64,000 nucleotides of DNA. Source: Achromobacter spanius. GTDB lineage: Bacteria > Pseudomonadota > Gammaproteobacteria > Burkholderiales > Burkholderiaceae_B. Shown one piece after another: positions 42,979 to 52,093 of the stretch. A model generated the notes under the pieces. It had not been told where the DNA came from and made no database searches. It worked only from the letters and a program-made list of their open reading frames with translations. Position 1 is the first letter of the stretch; the number at the start of each line of letters is the position of its first letter. The translations under genes and the position numbers were made by a program. Location of the stretch: contig NZ_CP034689.1 in the NCBI RefSeq assembly GCF_003994415.1, positions 372,001 to 436,000 on the forward strand. Direction: 5' to 3'.

Positions 42979-43416
42979 CTAGCGGAACACCAGCACGGGC
43001 AGCCGCGTCTTGGCCAGCACGCGCTGGGTTTCGCTACCCAGCAGAAAGCCCGTCATGCCATGGCGCCCGTGCGACCCCATGATGATCAGGTCGCAGCCCT
43101 GGCCCTTTGCGGTTTCCACAATGGCCTCGTGCGGGTGGTCGTTGACCAGCACGACACAGTTGCACGGCACCAGCGCGTGGCGGGCTTCCATTTCAAGACC
43201 ATTCAGGTAGTTTTCCGCGTTCTTGCGTGCCTGATCGGTGTGATGCGTTTGCGTGGTGCCCAGCATTTCGGCCTGGTGAACCAGTAGATGGTCCTCCGGA
43301 ATGGCGCGGATGAGCGTGATGGTTGCGCCCATTTCCTTGGCGAAAATGAGGGCGCGCTTGAATGCCGATTCGGACAGCAGGGAGCCATCCACGGCGATGA
43401 GCAAGTGCCTGTACAT
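42979..43416 (-). CDS. Universal stress protein (UspA family)
   Basis: A 145-aa single-domain Usp. It opens MYRHLLIAVDGSLLSESAFKR and ends with the ATP-binding signature IIMGSHGRHGMTGFLLGSETQRVL (G-2x-G-9x-G-S/T), so it belongs to the nucleotide-binding class. The start has AGGAGAGGCAAC upstream, a strong ribosome binding site. It is convergent with the reductase gene and not part of that operon. Confidence 0.93.
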   Translation of the reverse strand: MYRHLLIAVDGSLLSESAFKRALIFAKEMGATITLIRAIPEDHLLVHQAEMLGTTQTHHTDQARKNAENYLNGLEMEARHALVPCNCVVLVNDHPHEAIVETAKGQGCDLIIMGSHGRHGMTGFLLGSETQRVLAKTRLPVLVFR

Positions 43417-43622
43417 GTTGCCTCTCCTTTAGGAAAAGGAATGTCGAGCAACGGCGAAATCAGTATAGGCCTGGCCCTGCTGGCAATCCAGTCCCGCAAA
43501 CGGACGAGGCGCGCGGCGCCGGGCCTTCCCATGACAGAGTGATAGGCATATATTGACAGCGCGTTATCCGGCAGTTCCCTCGTGGCTTTCAGCTTCATGC
43601 GTTGCTTCACGGAGAACGGTTC

Positions 43623-45026
43623 ATGCGTCGACTGCAGCGGTGGTTAATCGCTTGTTTGTGCCTGGGGCTGGCGGTGTGCCTGCCCGCGGCGGCGCAAACC
43701 AAGCTGGACAACGGGCAATTGGATCAGTTGATGGCGCCGGTGGCGCTGTACCCCGATTCCTTGCTGTCGCAGATCCTCATGGGGGCTACCTACCCCGACG
43801 ACGTCGCCGCGGCTGCCAAATGGTCGGCCGCGCATACGTCCGAATCAGGTGACCAGGCGGTCAAGGCGGTGGAAGGCGAGGCCTGGGACCCCAGCGTGAA
43901 ATCATTGGTGGCGTTCCCGTCCGTCATGGACATGATGGGCCGCCAGCCTGACTGGGTGAAGTCCGTGGGCGATGCCTTCCTGGCGCAGCCGGACGCCGTG
44001 ATGGATTCAGTCCAGCGCTTGCGCACGCAGGCGCAAAAGGCCGGCAACCTGAAAAGCACGCCGCAGCAGACGGTCACCACCAACACCACCAACGACAAGA
44101 CGGTGGTCGTGATCGAGCCGGCTGATCCGCAGGTGGTTTACGTGCCCAGTTACAACCCCACCGTGGTCTACGGGGCGTGGGCCTATCCTTCCTATCCGCC
44201 GTACTACTATCCGCCGCCGCCCGGGTCTGTCTTTGCGACCGCGCTGGTGTCGGGCATCGGTTTTGGCTTGGGCGTGGCGGCGGTGAACTCGATGTGGGGC
44301 GGGTTTAACTGGGGCAGCAACGACGTCGACATCGACGTCAACCGGTACAACAACATCAACGTCAATCAGCGCATCGATAACGCCCGCAACAATAATGTGT
44401 CCTGGAAGCACAACCCGCAGAACCGTGGCAACACGCCTTATGCGGACCAGGCCAACCGTCAGCGCTTCGATAGCGAACGCCAGGCGGGCCTGCAAAACCG
44501 GCAAGCGGGCCAGCGGCAGGGGCAAGGGCAGGGCGCACAGGGCGGCCGTGTTGCCGGCGCTGCACCCGCGCCGAATTCACGCGACGCTGCGCGCGATCGC
44601 GCGGCACAGTCGTTCGAGGGACGTACCGGGGAGCCCATTGCGGGCCATTCACAATCTGGCGCAGGACGTGGTCAGGGCGCCGCTGACCGTAGTGGCCAGG
44701 GGGCGGCGGGCCGTAATGGCCAGGGCGCGGCAGGACGGCAAGAGGGCCAAGGGGCGCGCAGCACGCAGACCGGCACCCCCAGCCCGCGCTCTTCAAGCGT
44801 TTCCACGCAAAACCAACAGGCGGCGGCCCAGCGCCAGCGGGCGGATGAAGCCGCGGCCCGCGACCGCGCCCGCACCGCCAACAGCAATAACGCGCTGCGC
44901 GATTCCGGCAACGGCGACCGCATGCGCCAGCAAAGCCAACGAAGCGACATGAGCCGCAGCGGTGGTGGCGCCCCTCGCGGCGGCGGCGGACACGCAGGCG
45001 GTGGCCGTTCCGGCGGCCGGAGGTAG
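43623..45026 (+). CDS. DUF3300 exported protein
   Basis: A 467-aa protein with a cleavable signal peptide (RRLQRWLIACLCLGLAVCLPAAAQ). The conserved core (~30-240) carries QLDQLMAPVALYPDSLLSQI, a family hallmark, and VVYVPSYNPTVVYG. The second half is low-complexity, rich in Gln, Arg, Gly, Asn and Ala, ending in a Gly-rich tail. Function in DUF3300 is unknown; members are periplasmic or outer-membrane-associated. GGAGAACGGTTC precedes the ATG. It is followed at once by the DUF2950 gene, its usual partner. Confidence 0.9.
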   Translation: MRRLQRWLIACLCLGLAVCLPAAAQTKLDNGQLDQLMAPVALYPDSLLSQILMGATYPDDVAAAAKWSAAHTSESGDQAVKAVEGEAWDPSVKSLVAFPSVMDMMGRQPDWVKSVGDAFLAQPDAVMDSVQRLRTQAQKAGNLKSTPQQTVTTNTTNDKTVVVIEPADPQVVYVPSYNPTVVYGAWAYPSYPPYYYPPPPGSVFATALVSGIGFGLGVAAVNSMWGGFNWGSNDVDIDVNRYNNINVNQRIDNARNNNVSWKHNPQNRGNTPYADQANRQRFDSERQAGLQNRQAGQRQGQGQGAQGGRVAGAAPAPNSRDAARDRAAQSFEGRTGEPIAGHSQSGAGRGQGAADRSGQGAAGRNGQGAAGRQEGQGARSTQTGTPSPRSSSVSTQNQQAAAQRQRADEAAARDRARTANSNNALRDSGNGDRMRQQSQRSDMSRSGGGAPRGGGGHAGGGRSGGRR

Positions 45027-45030
45027 CACC

Positions 45031-45915
45031 ATGGATAAGGGAGCTTTCATGACGAATGCCTGGGTTCGTGCACGTGCGATGGGCGCCGCGACGTTGCTGG
45101 TGCTGGGGCTGACCGCGCCAGCGGCGGCGCAAAGTCTGTATCCCACCCCGCAGGCGGCGGCCGATGCTTTCGGCGACGCCCTGGCCACCAGCGATTCCGT
45201 TGCCATGGCAAAGGTGCTGGGGCCGAACCACAATCAACTGGTGCCGGGCGGTGTGGCGCAAGACGACATCTACCGCTTCCTGGCGGCCTGGGCCAAGAAG
45301 CACGAGGTCGTCACCGACGGCGGCCGTTCCTGGCTGGCCGTGGGCGATTCCGGCTGGACGCTGCCCGTGCCCATCGTGAGCGCGGGCAAGGGCTGGCGCT
45401 TCGACCCCGTGGCGGGCAAGGCCGAACTTCAGCGCCGCGCGATCGGCCGTAACGAACTGACCGCCATCGAAACGCTGCAACAGCTTCAGGCCGCCCAGGC
45501 CCGCTACCAGCAGGGCGTGGGGCAAGGCCGCTACGCCAGTCGCCTGGTCAGCCGCCCCGGCGCCATGGACGGCCTGTACTGGCCGGAAGTGCCAGGCGCC
45601 CCGCCGCAAGTCTTGGGCCCGGACGCGCTGGTCATGGGCCCGGAGGTGCCGGTGGCCGATGCCTATTACGGCTATCGCTACAAAATCCTGCCGGGCGGGA
45701 AATTGGCCGGCGAAGACTCGCCGTACCGCATCGTGGCATGGCCCGCGCGATACGGGCGGACGGGCATCGGCACCTTCGTCATCGGCCCGCAGGGCGGCGT
45801 GCGCGAGGCCGACCTTGGCCCCGCGTCCGCCACCCGAGCGCCAGCGCTGCGCGACCGCGACCTGGACGCTGACACCTGGGTCGATGCCGACGCGCAGCCC
45901 GCTGGCACCCAATAG
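45031..45915 (+). CDS. DUF2950 exported protein
   Basis: A 294-aa protein with a signal peptide (ending LTAPAAAQ). The conserved part begins YPTPQAAADAFGDAL and includes PYRIVAWPARYGRTGIGTFV near the end, consistent with DUF2950. The ATG at 45031 follows GGAGGTAGCACC; a second in-frame ATG (45049) has AAGGGAGCTTTC and starts directly before the signal peptide, so either may be used. It lies four bases after the DUF3300 gene; the two families commonly co-occur, suggesting one periplasmic complex. Confidence 0.88.
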   Translation: MDKGAFMTNAWVRARAMGAATLLVLGLTAPAAAQSLYPTPQAAADAFGDALATSDSVAMAKVLGPNHNQLVPGGVAQDDIYRFLAAWAKKHEVVTDGGRSWLAVGDSGWTLPVPIVSAGKGWRFDPVAGKAELQRRAIGRNELTAIETLQQLQAAQARYQQGVGQGRYASRLVSRPGAMDGLYWPEVPGAPPQVLGPDALVMGPEVPVADAYYGYRYKILPGGKLAGEDSPYRIVAWPARYGRTGIGTFVIGPQGGVREADLGPASATRAPALRDRDLDADTWVDADAQPAGTQ

Positions 45916-46074
45916 GTTCTTGGCGCGTTCAGGGCGTCGTCTGTCGGGGTTGTTGCTGAGTCGCAACAGGCGCAAGCGAATGCACCCCCGCCCCTGCCTG
46001 ATGCTCTTTTGAAAGGTGCGTGTGCATAAAATGTCGAGCACTGGGATCGGTGCCCGATCCTTCTTCGCCGGACC

Positions 46075-47070
46075 TTGAAATTGAACCCCTTGCATTTTGT
46101 CCGCTACGCCTTGGCCGGCGTAGGGATGGCGCTTAGCGCAGCGGCGGCATCCGCCCCGATTTTTGTCCTGAATTCACTGGACGCCAACGTCAGCATCGTC
46201 GACCCGGTTTCCTACAAGGAACTGCGGCGCGTGCCCACCGGCAAAGAACCGCACCACCTGTACCTGACGCCCGACGAAAAGTCGCTGATGGTGGCCAACG
46301 CAACCGGCAACACCATCACCATGATGGATCCGAAAACGGGCCAGGTGCAGCGCACCCTGACAGATATCGTCGACCCCTATCAGTTGCAGTTTTCGCCGGA
46401 CATGAAGTGGTTCGTCACCGCCGCCAACCGGCTGGACCATATCGACATCTATGCCTGGCAGCCGCAGCATGTGGGCGCGGAACTGAAGCTGGTCAAGCGC
46501 GTGCAGGCGGGCAAGACGCCCAGCCACATCATGATCGACAAGAACAGCACCACGGCTTACGTCACCCTGCAGGACAGCGACCAGCTGATCGCCATCGACC
46601 TGGCCACGCAGACGCCGAAGTGGACCGTGTCGGTGGGCAAGACGCCGGCCGACGTGTTCCTGACGCCCGACCAGAAAACCCTGCTGGTGGCCTTGACGGG
46701 CGATTCCTTCGTGGAAGCCTATGACGTCAGCCACGGCCCCGCCAAGCTGGTCAAGCGCATCCCCACCGGGGCCGGCGCGCACGCTTTTCGCGCGCAGGGT
46801 GACAAGCACCACTTGTTCGTCAGCAACCGCACGGCCAACTCCATCAGCCGCATCGATATGCTGACGCTGACCGTCACCGACACCTTCCCCGTGCCGGGCG
46901 GGCCGGACTGCATGGATGTGCTGGCTGACGGCAAGACGCTGCTGGTCACGTCGCGCTGGGCACGCAAGCTGACCGTGGTGGACCTGGAGCAGAAAAAGGT
47001 GGTGCAGCAAGTGCCGGTAGGAAAATCGCCGCACGGCGTATGGACGCTTAACCATGCACCAACCCGTTAA
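46075..47070 (+). CDS. YncE-like beta-propeller protein (YVTN repeats), exported
   Basis: A 331-aa protein with an N-terminal signal-like helix (YALAGVGMALSAAAASA) and about seven propeller blades. Repeats of the pattern F-V-L-N/x-x-D/A-N-x-I-S/T-x-I/M-D appear (FVLNSLDANVSIVDPVSYKEL, MVANATGNTITMMD, LLVTSRWARKLTVVD). Start uncertain: the TTG at 46075 is the only start giving a complete signal sequence, with no clear Shine-Dalgarno. It overlaps the deacetylase gene by 17 bp, so it is cotranslated with that enzyme. Confidence 0.8.
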   Translation: MKLNPLHFVRYALAGVGMALSAAAASAPIFVLNSLDANVSIVDPVSYKELRRVPTGKEPHHLYLTPDEKSLMVANATGNTITMMDPKTGQVQRTLTDIVDPYQLQFSPDMKWFVTAANRLDHIDIYAWQPQHVGAELKLVKRVQAGKTPSHIMIDKNSTTAYVTLQDSDQLIAIDLATQTPKWTVSVGKTPADVFLTPDQKTLLVALTGDSFVEAYDVSHGPAKLVKRIPTGAGAHAFRAQGDKHHLFVSNRTANSISRIDMLTLTVTDTFPVPGGPDCMDVLADGKTLLVTSRWARKLTVVDLEQKKVVQQVPVGKSPHGVWTLNHAPTR

Positions 47071-47845
47071 GAGCTTGCTGGCCGCCGCGCTGGCATTCGC
47101 CGTTCCGATGGCGCATGCCGCGGCGCCGACGACCTGCGACAAGCCGGTCTACCTGACCTTCGACACCGGCCACATGGGCGTGGCGCCGCTGATCGCCGAC
47201 GTGCTGGCGCGCCATCATGTGAAGGTCACCTTCTTCCTGGCCAACGAACGCACCAAGACCGACGGCGCAAGCCTGGACGACGTGTGGGCGCCCTGGTGGA
47301 AGGCGCGCGTGGCGGAAGGCCATGCGTTTGCCTCCCACACCTACGACCACGTTTACTGGCAGGGCGACCTGCCCGGCGGCAATTTCCGCGTGAAGCCCAG
47401 CGCCGGCCCCAACACCGGCAAGCGCGCTGAAATGTCGGCCGAACAGTACTGCGCCGAGATCAAGCGTTCCGCCACCCGCTTCCATCAGATGACGGGCGCC
47501 ACCCTGCTGCCGCTGTACCGCGCGCCCGGCGGCAAGACCTCGCCCGCTTTGCTCAAGGCCGCGAAGGCATGTGGCTACGAACACGTGGGTTGGTCGCCCG
47601 CCGGTTTCCTGGGCGATGAGCTGCCCAGCGACAAATTCCCCAACGCAAAGCTGCTGGACCAAGCCCTGCGCACCATCAAGCCGGGCGACATCCTGCTGGC
47701 GCACCTGGGCATCTGGTCGCGCAAAGATCCCTGGGCGCCCGCCGTGCTTGAGCCCCTGATTGTCGGCCTGCAGCAGAAAGGCTTTTGTTTCGCCACCCTG
47801 GACAAGAACCCCGCCTATCGCGACTGGATCGCCACGCATCATTGA
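47054..47845 (+). CDS. Exported polysaccharide deacetylase-family (NodB) protein
   Basis: A 263-aa protein with a signal peptide (LLAAALAFAVPMAHAAA). The NodB motifs are VYLTFDTGHMG (usual TFDDG, second Asp replaced by Thr), FASHTYDH (H-x3-H metal site), PLYRAPGGK and DILLAHLG. These enzymes remove acetyl groups from glycans such as peptidoglycan or poly-N-acetylglucosamine. The loss of the second Asp, normally a metal ligand, may change metal use or substrate. It sits between a propeller gene and a hydroxylase-family gene with almost no spacing. Confidence 0.88.
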   Translation: MHQPVKSLLAAALAFAVPMAHAAAPTTCDKPVYLTFDTGHMGVAPLIADVLARHHVKVTFFLANERTKTDGASLDDVWAPWWKARVAEGHAFASHTYDHVYWQGDLPGGNFRVKPSAGPNTGKRAEMSAEQYCAEIKRSATRFHQMTGATLLPLYRAPGGKTSPALLKAAKACGYEHVGWSPAGFLGDELPSDKFPNAKLLDQALRTIKPGDILLAHLGIWSRKDPWAPAVLEPLIVGLQQKGFCFATLDKNPAYRDWIATHH

Positions 47846-47847
47846 TC

Positions 47848-48855
47848 ATGGACACGCTTAGCCAATTCTTCGGCGCAAGCCAGCAATGGCTCTTCGAAAC
47901 GCTGATTCAGCCCGCGCTGTTTCACCTGGGCATGAGCAACCTCATCGAAGACGGCTACGACGCCACCATGTGGCTGCTGGTCGGCCTGGTGCAGGTGGCC
48001 GTGCTGGTGCTGGTGCTTGGCCCGCTGCAACGCCTGCGGCCGGTCGAGCCCGTTACCGACCGCCGCCAGATTGGCATCGACGTGCTTTACACCTTGATCC
48101 ACCGGCTGGGCGTTTTCAGGCTGGCGTTGTTCTTCACCATCGATCCCTTCTGGGACAGCGTGTTCGGGCAGTTGCATGTGTGGGGCTTTGCGCCGTTCCA
48201 GCTTGACCAGTACTGGCCCGGCGTCACGGACAAAGCCTGGGTCAGCCTGATCATCTATCTGCTGCTGTTCGACGCGGTCGACTATTTCTACCACCGCGCG
48301 CAGCATCGCTTCGGCTGGCTATGGGCGCTGCATGCCGTGCATCACAGCCAGCGCCAGATGACCGTCTGGAGCGATGACCGCAACCACCTGCTGGACGACA
48401 TGCTGCGCGACGTGCTGGTCGTGTTCGTGTCGCAATTGGTGGGCGTGCCGCCCGCGCAGTTCGTGGTGGTGGTGGCCATTACCCAGCTGGCGCAGAGCCT
48501 GTCGCACGCAAACTTGCGCATGCACTTTGGCGCGTTGGGCGAACGCTTGCTGGTCAGCCCGCGCTTTCATCGGCATCACCATTCCATTGCCTACGACGCA
48601 TCCACCCCCGGCCCCGTCGGCGGCTATAACTTCGCCGCGCTGTTCCCCATCTGGGACGTGTTGTTTCGCACCGCCCGTTTTGGCGTGGGCTATGGCCCCA
48701 CGGGTATTCATGACCAGCAGGCCGAATTGGGCGGACGCGACTACGGCCGCGGATTCTGGTCGCAACAATGGCTGGGCTTGAAGCGCATGGTGGGGCGTGA
48801 TCGCGAGCCGGCGTCCGCACCGCCCGCGCCGCCGGGAGCGGCGGAACGGGCCTGA
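47848..48855 (+). CDS. Fatty acid hydroxylase / sterol desaturase family membrane protein
   Basis: A 335-aa inner-membrane diiron protein. Histidine clusters of the family are seen: YHRAQHR, ALHAVHHSQRQMT and RFHRHHHSIAYD, with additional histidines between. Several membrane helices precede the first cluster. Family members hydroxylate or desaturate lipids and carotenoids. The ATG at 47848 is two bases after the deacetylase stop, so this is the third gene of an operon. Substrate unknown. Confidence 0.9.
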   Translation: MDTLSQFFGASQQWLFETLIQPALFHLGMSNLIEDGYDATMWLLVGLVQVAVLVLVLGPLQRLRPVEPVTDRRQIGIDVLYTLIHRLGVFRLALFFTIDPFWDSVFGQLHVWGFAPFQLDQYWPGVTDKAWVSLIIYLLLFDAVDYFYHRAQHRFGWLWALHAVHHSQRQMTVWSDDRNHLLDDMLRDVLVVFVSQLVGVPPAQFVVVVAITQLAQSLSHANLRMHFGALGERLLVSPRFHRHHHSIAYDASTPGPVGGYNFAALFPIWDVLFRTARFGVGYGPTGIHDQQAELGGRDYGRGFWSQQWLGLKRMVGRDREPASAPPAPPGAAERA

Positions 48856-48870
48856 TGTCGTGGCAGTTTT

Positions 48871-48906
48871 CACACGGGGCGGCGCCGGTTGGCGTCGCCC
48901 CGTGTG
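48871..48906 (+). terminator. Hairpin terminator after the hydroxylase gene
   Basis: A long stem CACACGGGGCG / CGCCCCGTGTG with further GGCGCC pairing inside and CTTTGGTT after it. A weak T tract. Confidence 0.65.
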
Positions 48907-49070
48907 CTTTGGTTAGCCCTAAGACTCAGCCTTAGAAATCAGATCCAAGAATCAGACTTCTCCAATAGTCTTTTTGCCGGATCGGCACCACCCTGGTCGG
49001 TTGAGTGATTCGCTTGCGCAACGCCACGCACGCTTCGAAGGCCATGCGTTTGGCCGCTTAGGAACCCGCC

Positions 49071-50852
49071 ATGACCGACACCGCCCCGACCGCACCGCGT
49101 TTCGCCCCGATGTCCTACGATGCCCGGGGCCACCCCGTGTTCCACTGGACCCTCACGCCCACGGCCCTCTGCGATCCGGTCATTCTGCTGATTCCGCCCG
49201 AAGCGATCCTGCCGGTCGTGTTCATCCCCGGCATCATGGGGTCAAATCTGAAGTCCGTCCCTGAGGCAGGCCAGGAGTCGGAACCCGCCTGGCGTCTGGA
49301 TGCGGGCCTGGCAGGCAAGCCTATTGCTTTGTTCAAACGCTGGAACGGGGCTCCCCCGGGTATCCGGCAGGCGGTGTTGCATCCCGACCGCGTCACCGTC
49401 GATGACGGCGGGGCCGTGCCCGAACGCAGTGCGGGCACGGTGATCGTGCCTACTGTCGAATCCGCCGCGCAACGCAAACAGGCGCTTATCGATCGCTATC
49501 GCGAACGGGGCTGGGGCGAAGTCAGCGAAAGCAGCTATCACCCGTTCCTGCTCTGGCTTGAAGACTCGCTGAACAGCTCCTACCGGCCGCACGAGTGGCC
49601 GGAATTCCAATTGAAGTCCATGCACCTGGACATGCCCGACGACGCCTCGCTACAGCCACGCCTGAAGCCCGGGCTGGAGGTGCCGCTGGCGGGCCTGGGC
49701 GAACACCTGTTGCACCAATTGCCGCATCTAAAGACGGACGACCTCTCCGCCCGTGCCGCGTACCGGATGCCGGTGCACGCGTTTGGCTACAACTGGCTGG
49801 CGGACAACGATGCGGCGGCAATAAAGCTTGCCGGGCGGATCGAAGAAATCAGGCATCAGTACGGATCCCAATGCCGGCAGGTCATCCTGGTTACGCACTC
49901 GATGGGAGGGCTGGTGGCACGGCGTTGTGCGCAATTGCCCGGCATGAGCGATGCAATTGCCGGCGTGATGCACGGCGTCATGCCAACCAATGGTGCCCCG
50001 GTGGCTTACCGGCGATGCAAAGTGGGAATGCAGCAAGAAAGTGAGATGGCCGCCGCCGTGATCGGCGTGACCGGCCAGGACGTCACAGCGGTATTCGCCC
50101 AGTCGCCGGGGGCGCTGCAATTGCTGCCCACCAAGAACTATTCGCTGGGATGGTTACGACTGCGAGACCTCGATCACGCGCCCGCCATGCCTGCGCTTCC
50201 GGAGGCAGACCCGTACCAGGAAATCTATCTGCGCCGTGATCGCTGGTGGGCATTGCTGCGCGAAGAGTGGTTAAAGCCGAAGGATGGAGTTCCCATCGAG
50301 TGGGTCCACTACGCAAGGAATATCAAAAAGGCGAAGCAGTTTCACGAAAGGATAGGCGCCGCCTATCACCCCTACACCTACGTGTATTACGGGGCCGACG
50401 CCAAACAACCGAGTTTCGAAACCATTACCTGGCAAATGCGACCCGGACGGGGTGATCTGAATCGGCCCCTGGGCGTGCCCCCGGAGGCCTTCGTCGTGTC
50501 CACCATGCAGATGGAGCAGGTGCGCGATCAAGGATCCAGCCCCTTGTACGTTGGGGGCAGTCGCGTCGTAGAACACCTGCCGGCCAGAGCAGGCCGGCTA
50601 GCCCTGTCCATGGAAGTCAGTCATTGGGAACTGCATTGCGAGATGCAGGACGGCATCGGTGACGGCACGGTTCCGGTCAGTTCAGGCCAGGCGCCGGCCG
50701 CGCAGGCGCGTGAAGGCCAAGTGCGGGTGCAAGTCTGTGCCACGGGCTTTGACCATGAAGGCGCGTTCAAAGTGATGCAGACCCGGCACTTCACGCTGTA
50801 TAGCCTCATCAAGATCGCAGCCCAAGCCAAGCGTCCGTCATGCGTCGCTTGA
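49071..50852 (+). CDS. T6SS-type lipase/phospholipase effector (Tle-like alpha/beta hydrolase)
   Basis: A 593-aa protein without signal peptide. The alpha/beta-hydrolase oxyanion region is VVFIPGIMGSNLKSVPE (near residue 45) and the nucleophile elbow is LVTHSMGGLVARR (Ser near residue 278). HWELHCEMQDGIGDGTVPVSS near the C-terminus holds the Asp region and DHEGAF with a following His could supply the rest of the triad. This architecture and size match Tle-type T6SS effectors. The ATG has AGGAACCCGCC upstream. It overlaps the next gene, whose product resembles the Tli4 immunity family, which strongly supports the effector reading. No VgrG, Hcp or Tss gene is nearby. Confidence 0.8.
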   Translation: MTDTAPTAPRFAPMSYDARGHPVFHWTLTPTALCDPVILLIPPEAILPVVFIPGIMGSNLKSVPEAGQESEPAWRLDAGLAGKPIALFKRWNGAPPGIRQAVLHPDRVTVDDGGAVPERSAGTVIVPTVESAAQRKQALIDRYRERGWGEVSESSYHPFLLWLEDSLNSSYRPHEWPEFQLKSMHLDMPDDASLQPRLKPGLEVPLAGLGEHLLHQLPHLKTDDLSARAAYRMPVHAFGYNWLADNDAAAIKLAGRIEEIRHQYGSQCRQVILVTHSMGGLVARRCAQLPGMSDAIAGVMHGVMPTNGAPVAYRRCKVGMQQESEMAAAVIGVTGQDVTAVFAQSPGALQLLPTKNYSLGWLRLRDLDHAPAMPALPEADPYQEIYLRRDRWWALLREEWLKPKDGVPIEWVHYARNIKKAKQFHERIGAAYHPYTYVYYGADAKQPSFETITWQMRPGRGDLNRPLGVPPEAFVVSTMQMEQVRDQGSSPLYVGGSRVVEHLPARAGRLALSMEVSHWELHCEMQDGIGDGTVPVSSGQAPAAQAREGQVRVQVCATGFDHEGAFKVMQTRHFTLYSLIKIAAQAKRPSCVA

Positions 50853-52072
50853 TCCCGCTGCTTTGTCTGTTGGCCGGGCTCGCCGCTGGCGCGATGGCCC
50901 TATTTCATTCAAAGGAGGAACCCGCCGTGAACGAGATTACCGGCCCCATGCGAACGTGGGCGGTAGGCAGGCAACTGATCGAACTTCCTGCCGACTGGGG
51001 GTCGCCTTCCAGCGGGTTCGCGAAGATTTACTACGGAGGAGGGGCCGATCATACGAGCATTGAAATCGATATTCTGGGGCAAGACATCACGCTGGCTCAG
51101 TTTGACGAGGCGCTATCAGAACGAGCCCGCCGCATCCGCGCCGTCCAAAGTTCTGAAACCGGGAAGTCCATGCTTCTCGGCGCGGAGGAATTGGCTCGGG
51201 GCAAGTGGCTATTCCAATTTCAAGAGAGTCTGGGCGGTACATGGTCGCAGACCTATGAACTGCATCTGCTGGTGAACGGCACGCACGTCAAGCTGGCAGC
51301 AGACTCGTACGAGGGCAGCAACGCACAGGTCGAGTCGCGCCTGCTTGAGCTCGCTCCGCAAGTTGTCGCCGTCAAGCAAGCCGAAGCGGCCGGCCCCGGC
51401 ATTTCGTTAGGCCCCGTCATCATCCGAGGCACGCACGACCACGAGATGGGCATCGTGAGCTTCATGGCGCGAGGCTCGAACGTCAAACTGCAAATCTACT
51501 TCAGTGACTCCGCGCGCAATGAGTCGCCCCGTCTTATCGAACGCATGGTCCGCGACTTCAAAGCCTTCCGCGTCTGGGACCCTGATCTGCTGCGTAAGGG
51601 GCATACCACGTTGGCCGGAAATCCCGCCGAGGAATACCTGATGCGGTATGACATGAAAGACCATCGCGGGTTGTTGTTCGTCGCCGAAAACTACCGTGAT
51701 AGCCGTTCCTTGGCGAGTCCATCGGTCAATTTCCGCCTGACCGCGGGCGGCGTGCCCAGGCTGCACGTCGACCCGGAGATGACTCCGGACAAGTTGCTTA
51801 ATTGGCTTCTGCCCAACTTTGTCCCTCGGGGCGATCCTCCGTTATGGCAACGAAAAAGGCCCCGTCCGCCCGTCGACTCCACCTTGAGCAAGGATCAGGC
51901 ACTGGCAATCTGGGACCACGCCATGCGTTCACTGCGCCCGCGTTACGGGGCCGTTGTGCCCCCCCGCGGCGAACCGGAAAGGGCTTTCCGTGGTCCTACC
52001 CCCGCCCAGGCGGAAGCCGACCGGAAAGCTCTGGACGCCTTTATCGCAAGCAAACCCGGCACAGAGACATAG
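50840..52072 (+). CDS. Tli4-like immunity protein for the adjacent lipase effector
   Basis: A 410-aa protein with an N-terminal membrane/lipoprotein-type signal (RRLIPLLCLLAGLAAGAMAL), so it acts in the periplasm. The paired domains (~40-180 and ~195-330) each contain a beta-rich repeat ending in a helix; IELPADWGSPSSGFAKIYYGG and GHTTLAGNPAEEYLMRYDMKD fit the 'Tle cognate immunity protein 4' family. Its start lies 13 bp inside the end of the effector gene: they are translationally coupled, which ensures protection. Expected role is to neutralise the lipase in the periplasm. Confidence 0.78.
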   Translation: MRRLIPLLCLLAGLAAGAMALFHSKEEPAVNEITGPMRTWAVGRQLIELPADWGSPSSGFAKIYYGGGADHTSIEIDILGQDITLAQFDEALSERARRIRAVQSSETGKSMLLGAEELARGKWLFQFQESLGGTWSQTYELHLLVNGTHVKLAADSYEGSNAQVESRLLELAPQVVAVKQAEAAGPGISLGPVIIRGTHDHEMGIVSFMARGSNVKLQIYFSDSARNESPRLIERMVRDFKAFRVWDPDLLRKGHTTLAGNPAEEYLMRYDMKDHRGLLFVAENYRDSRSLASPSVNFRLTAGGVPRLHVDPEMTPDKLLNWLLPNFVPRGDPPLWQRKRPRPPVDSTLSKDQALAIWDHAMRSLRPRYGAVVPPRGEPERAFRGPTPAQAEADRKALDAFIASKPGTET

Positions 52073-52093
52073 CGCGGCCGAATCGACCGGGCC

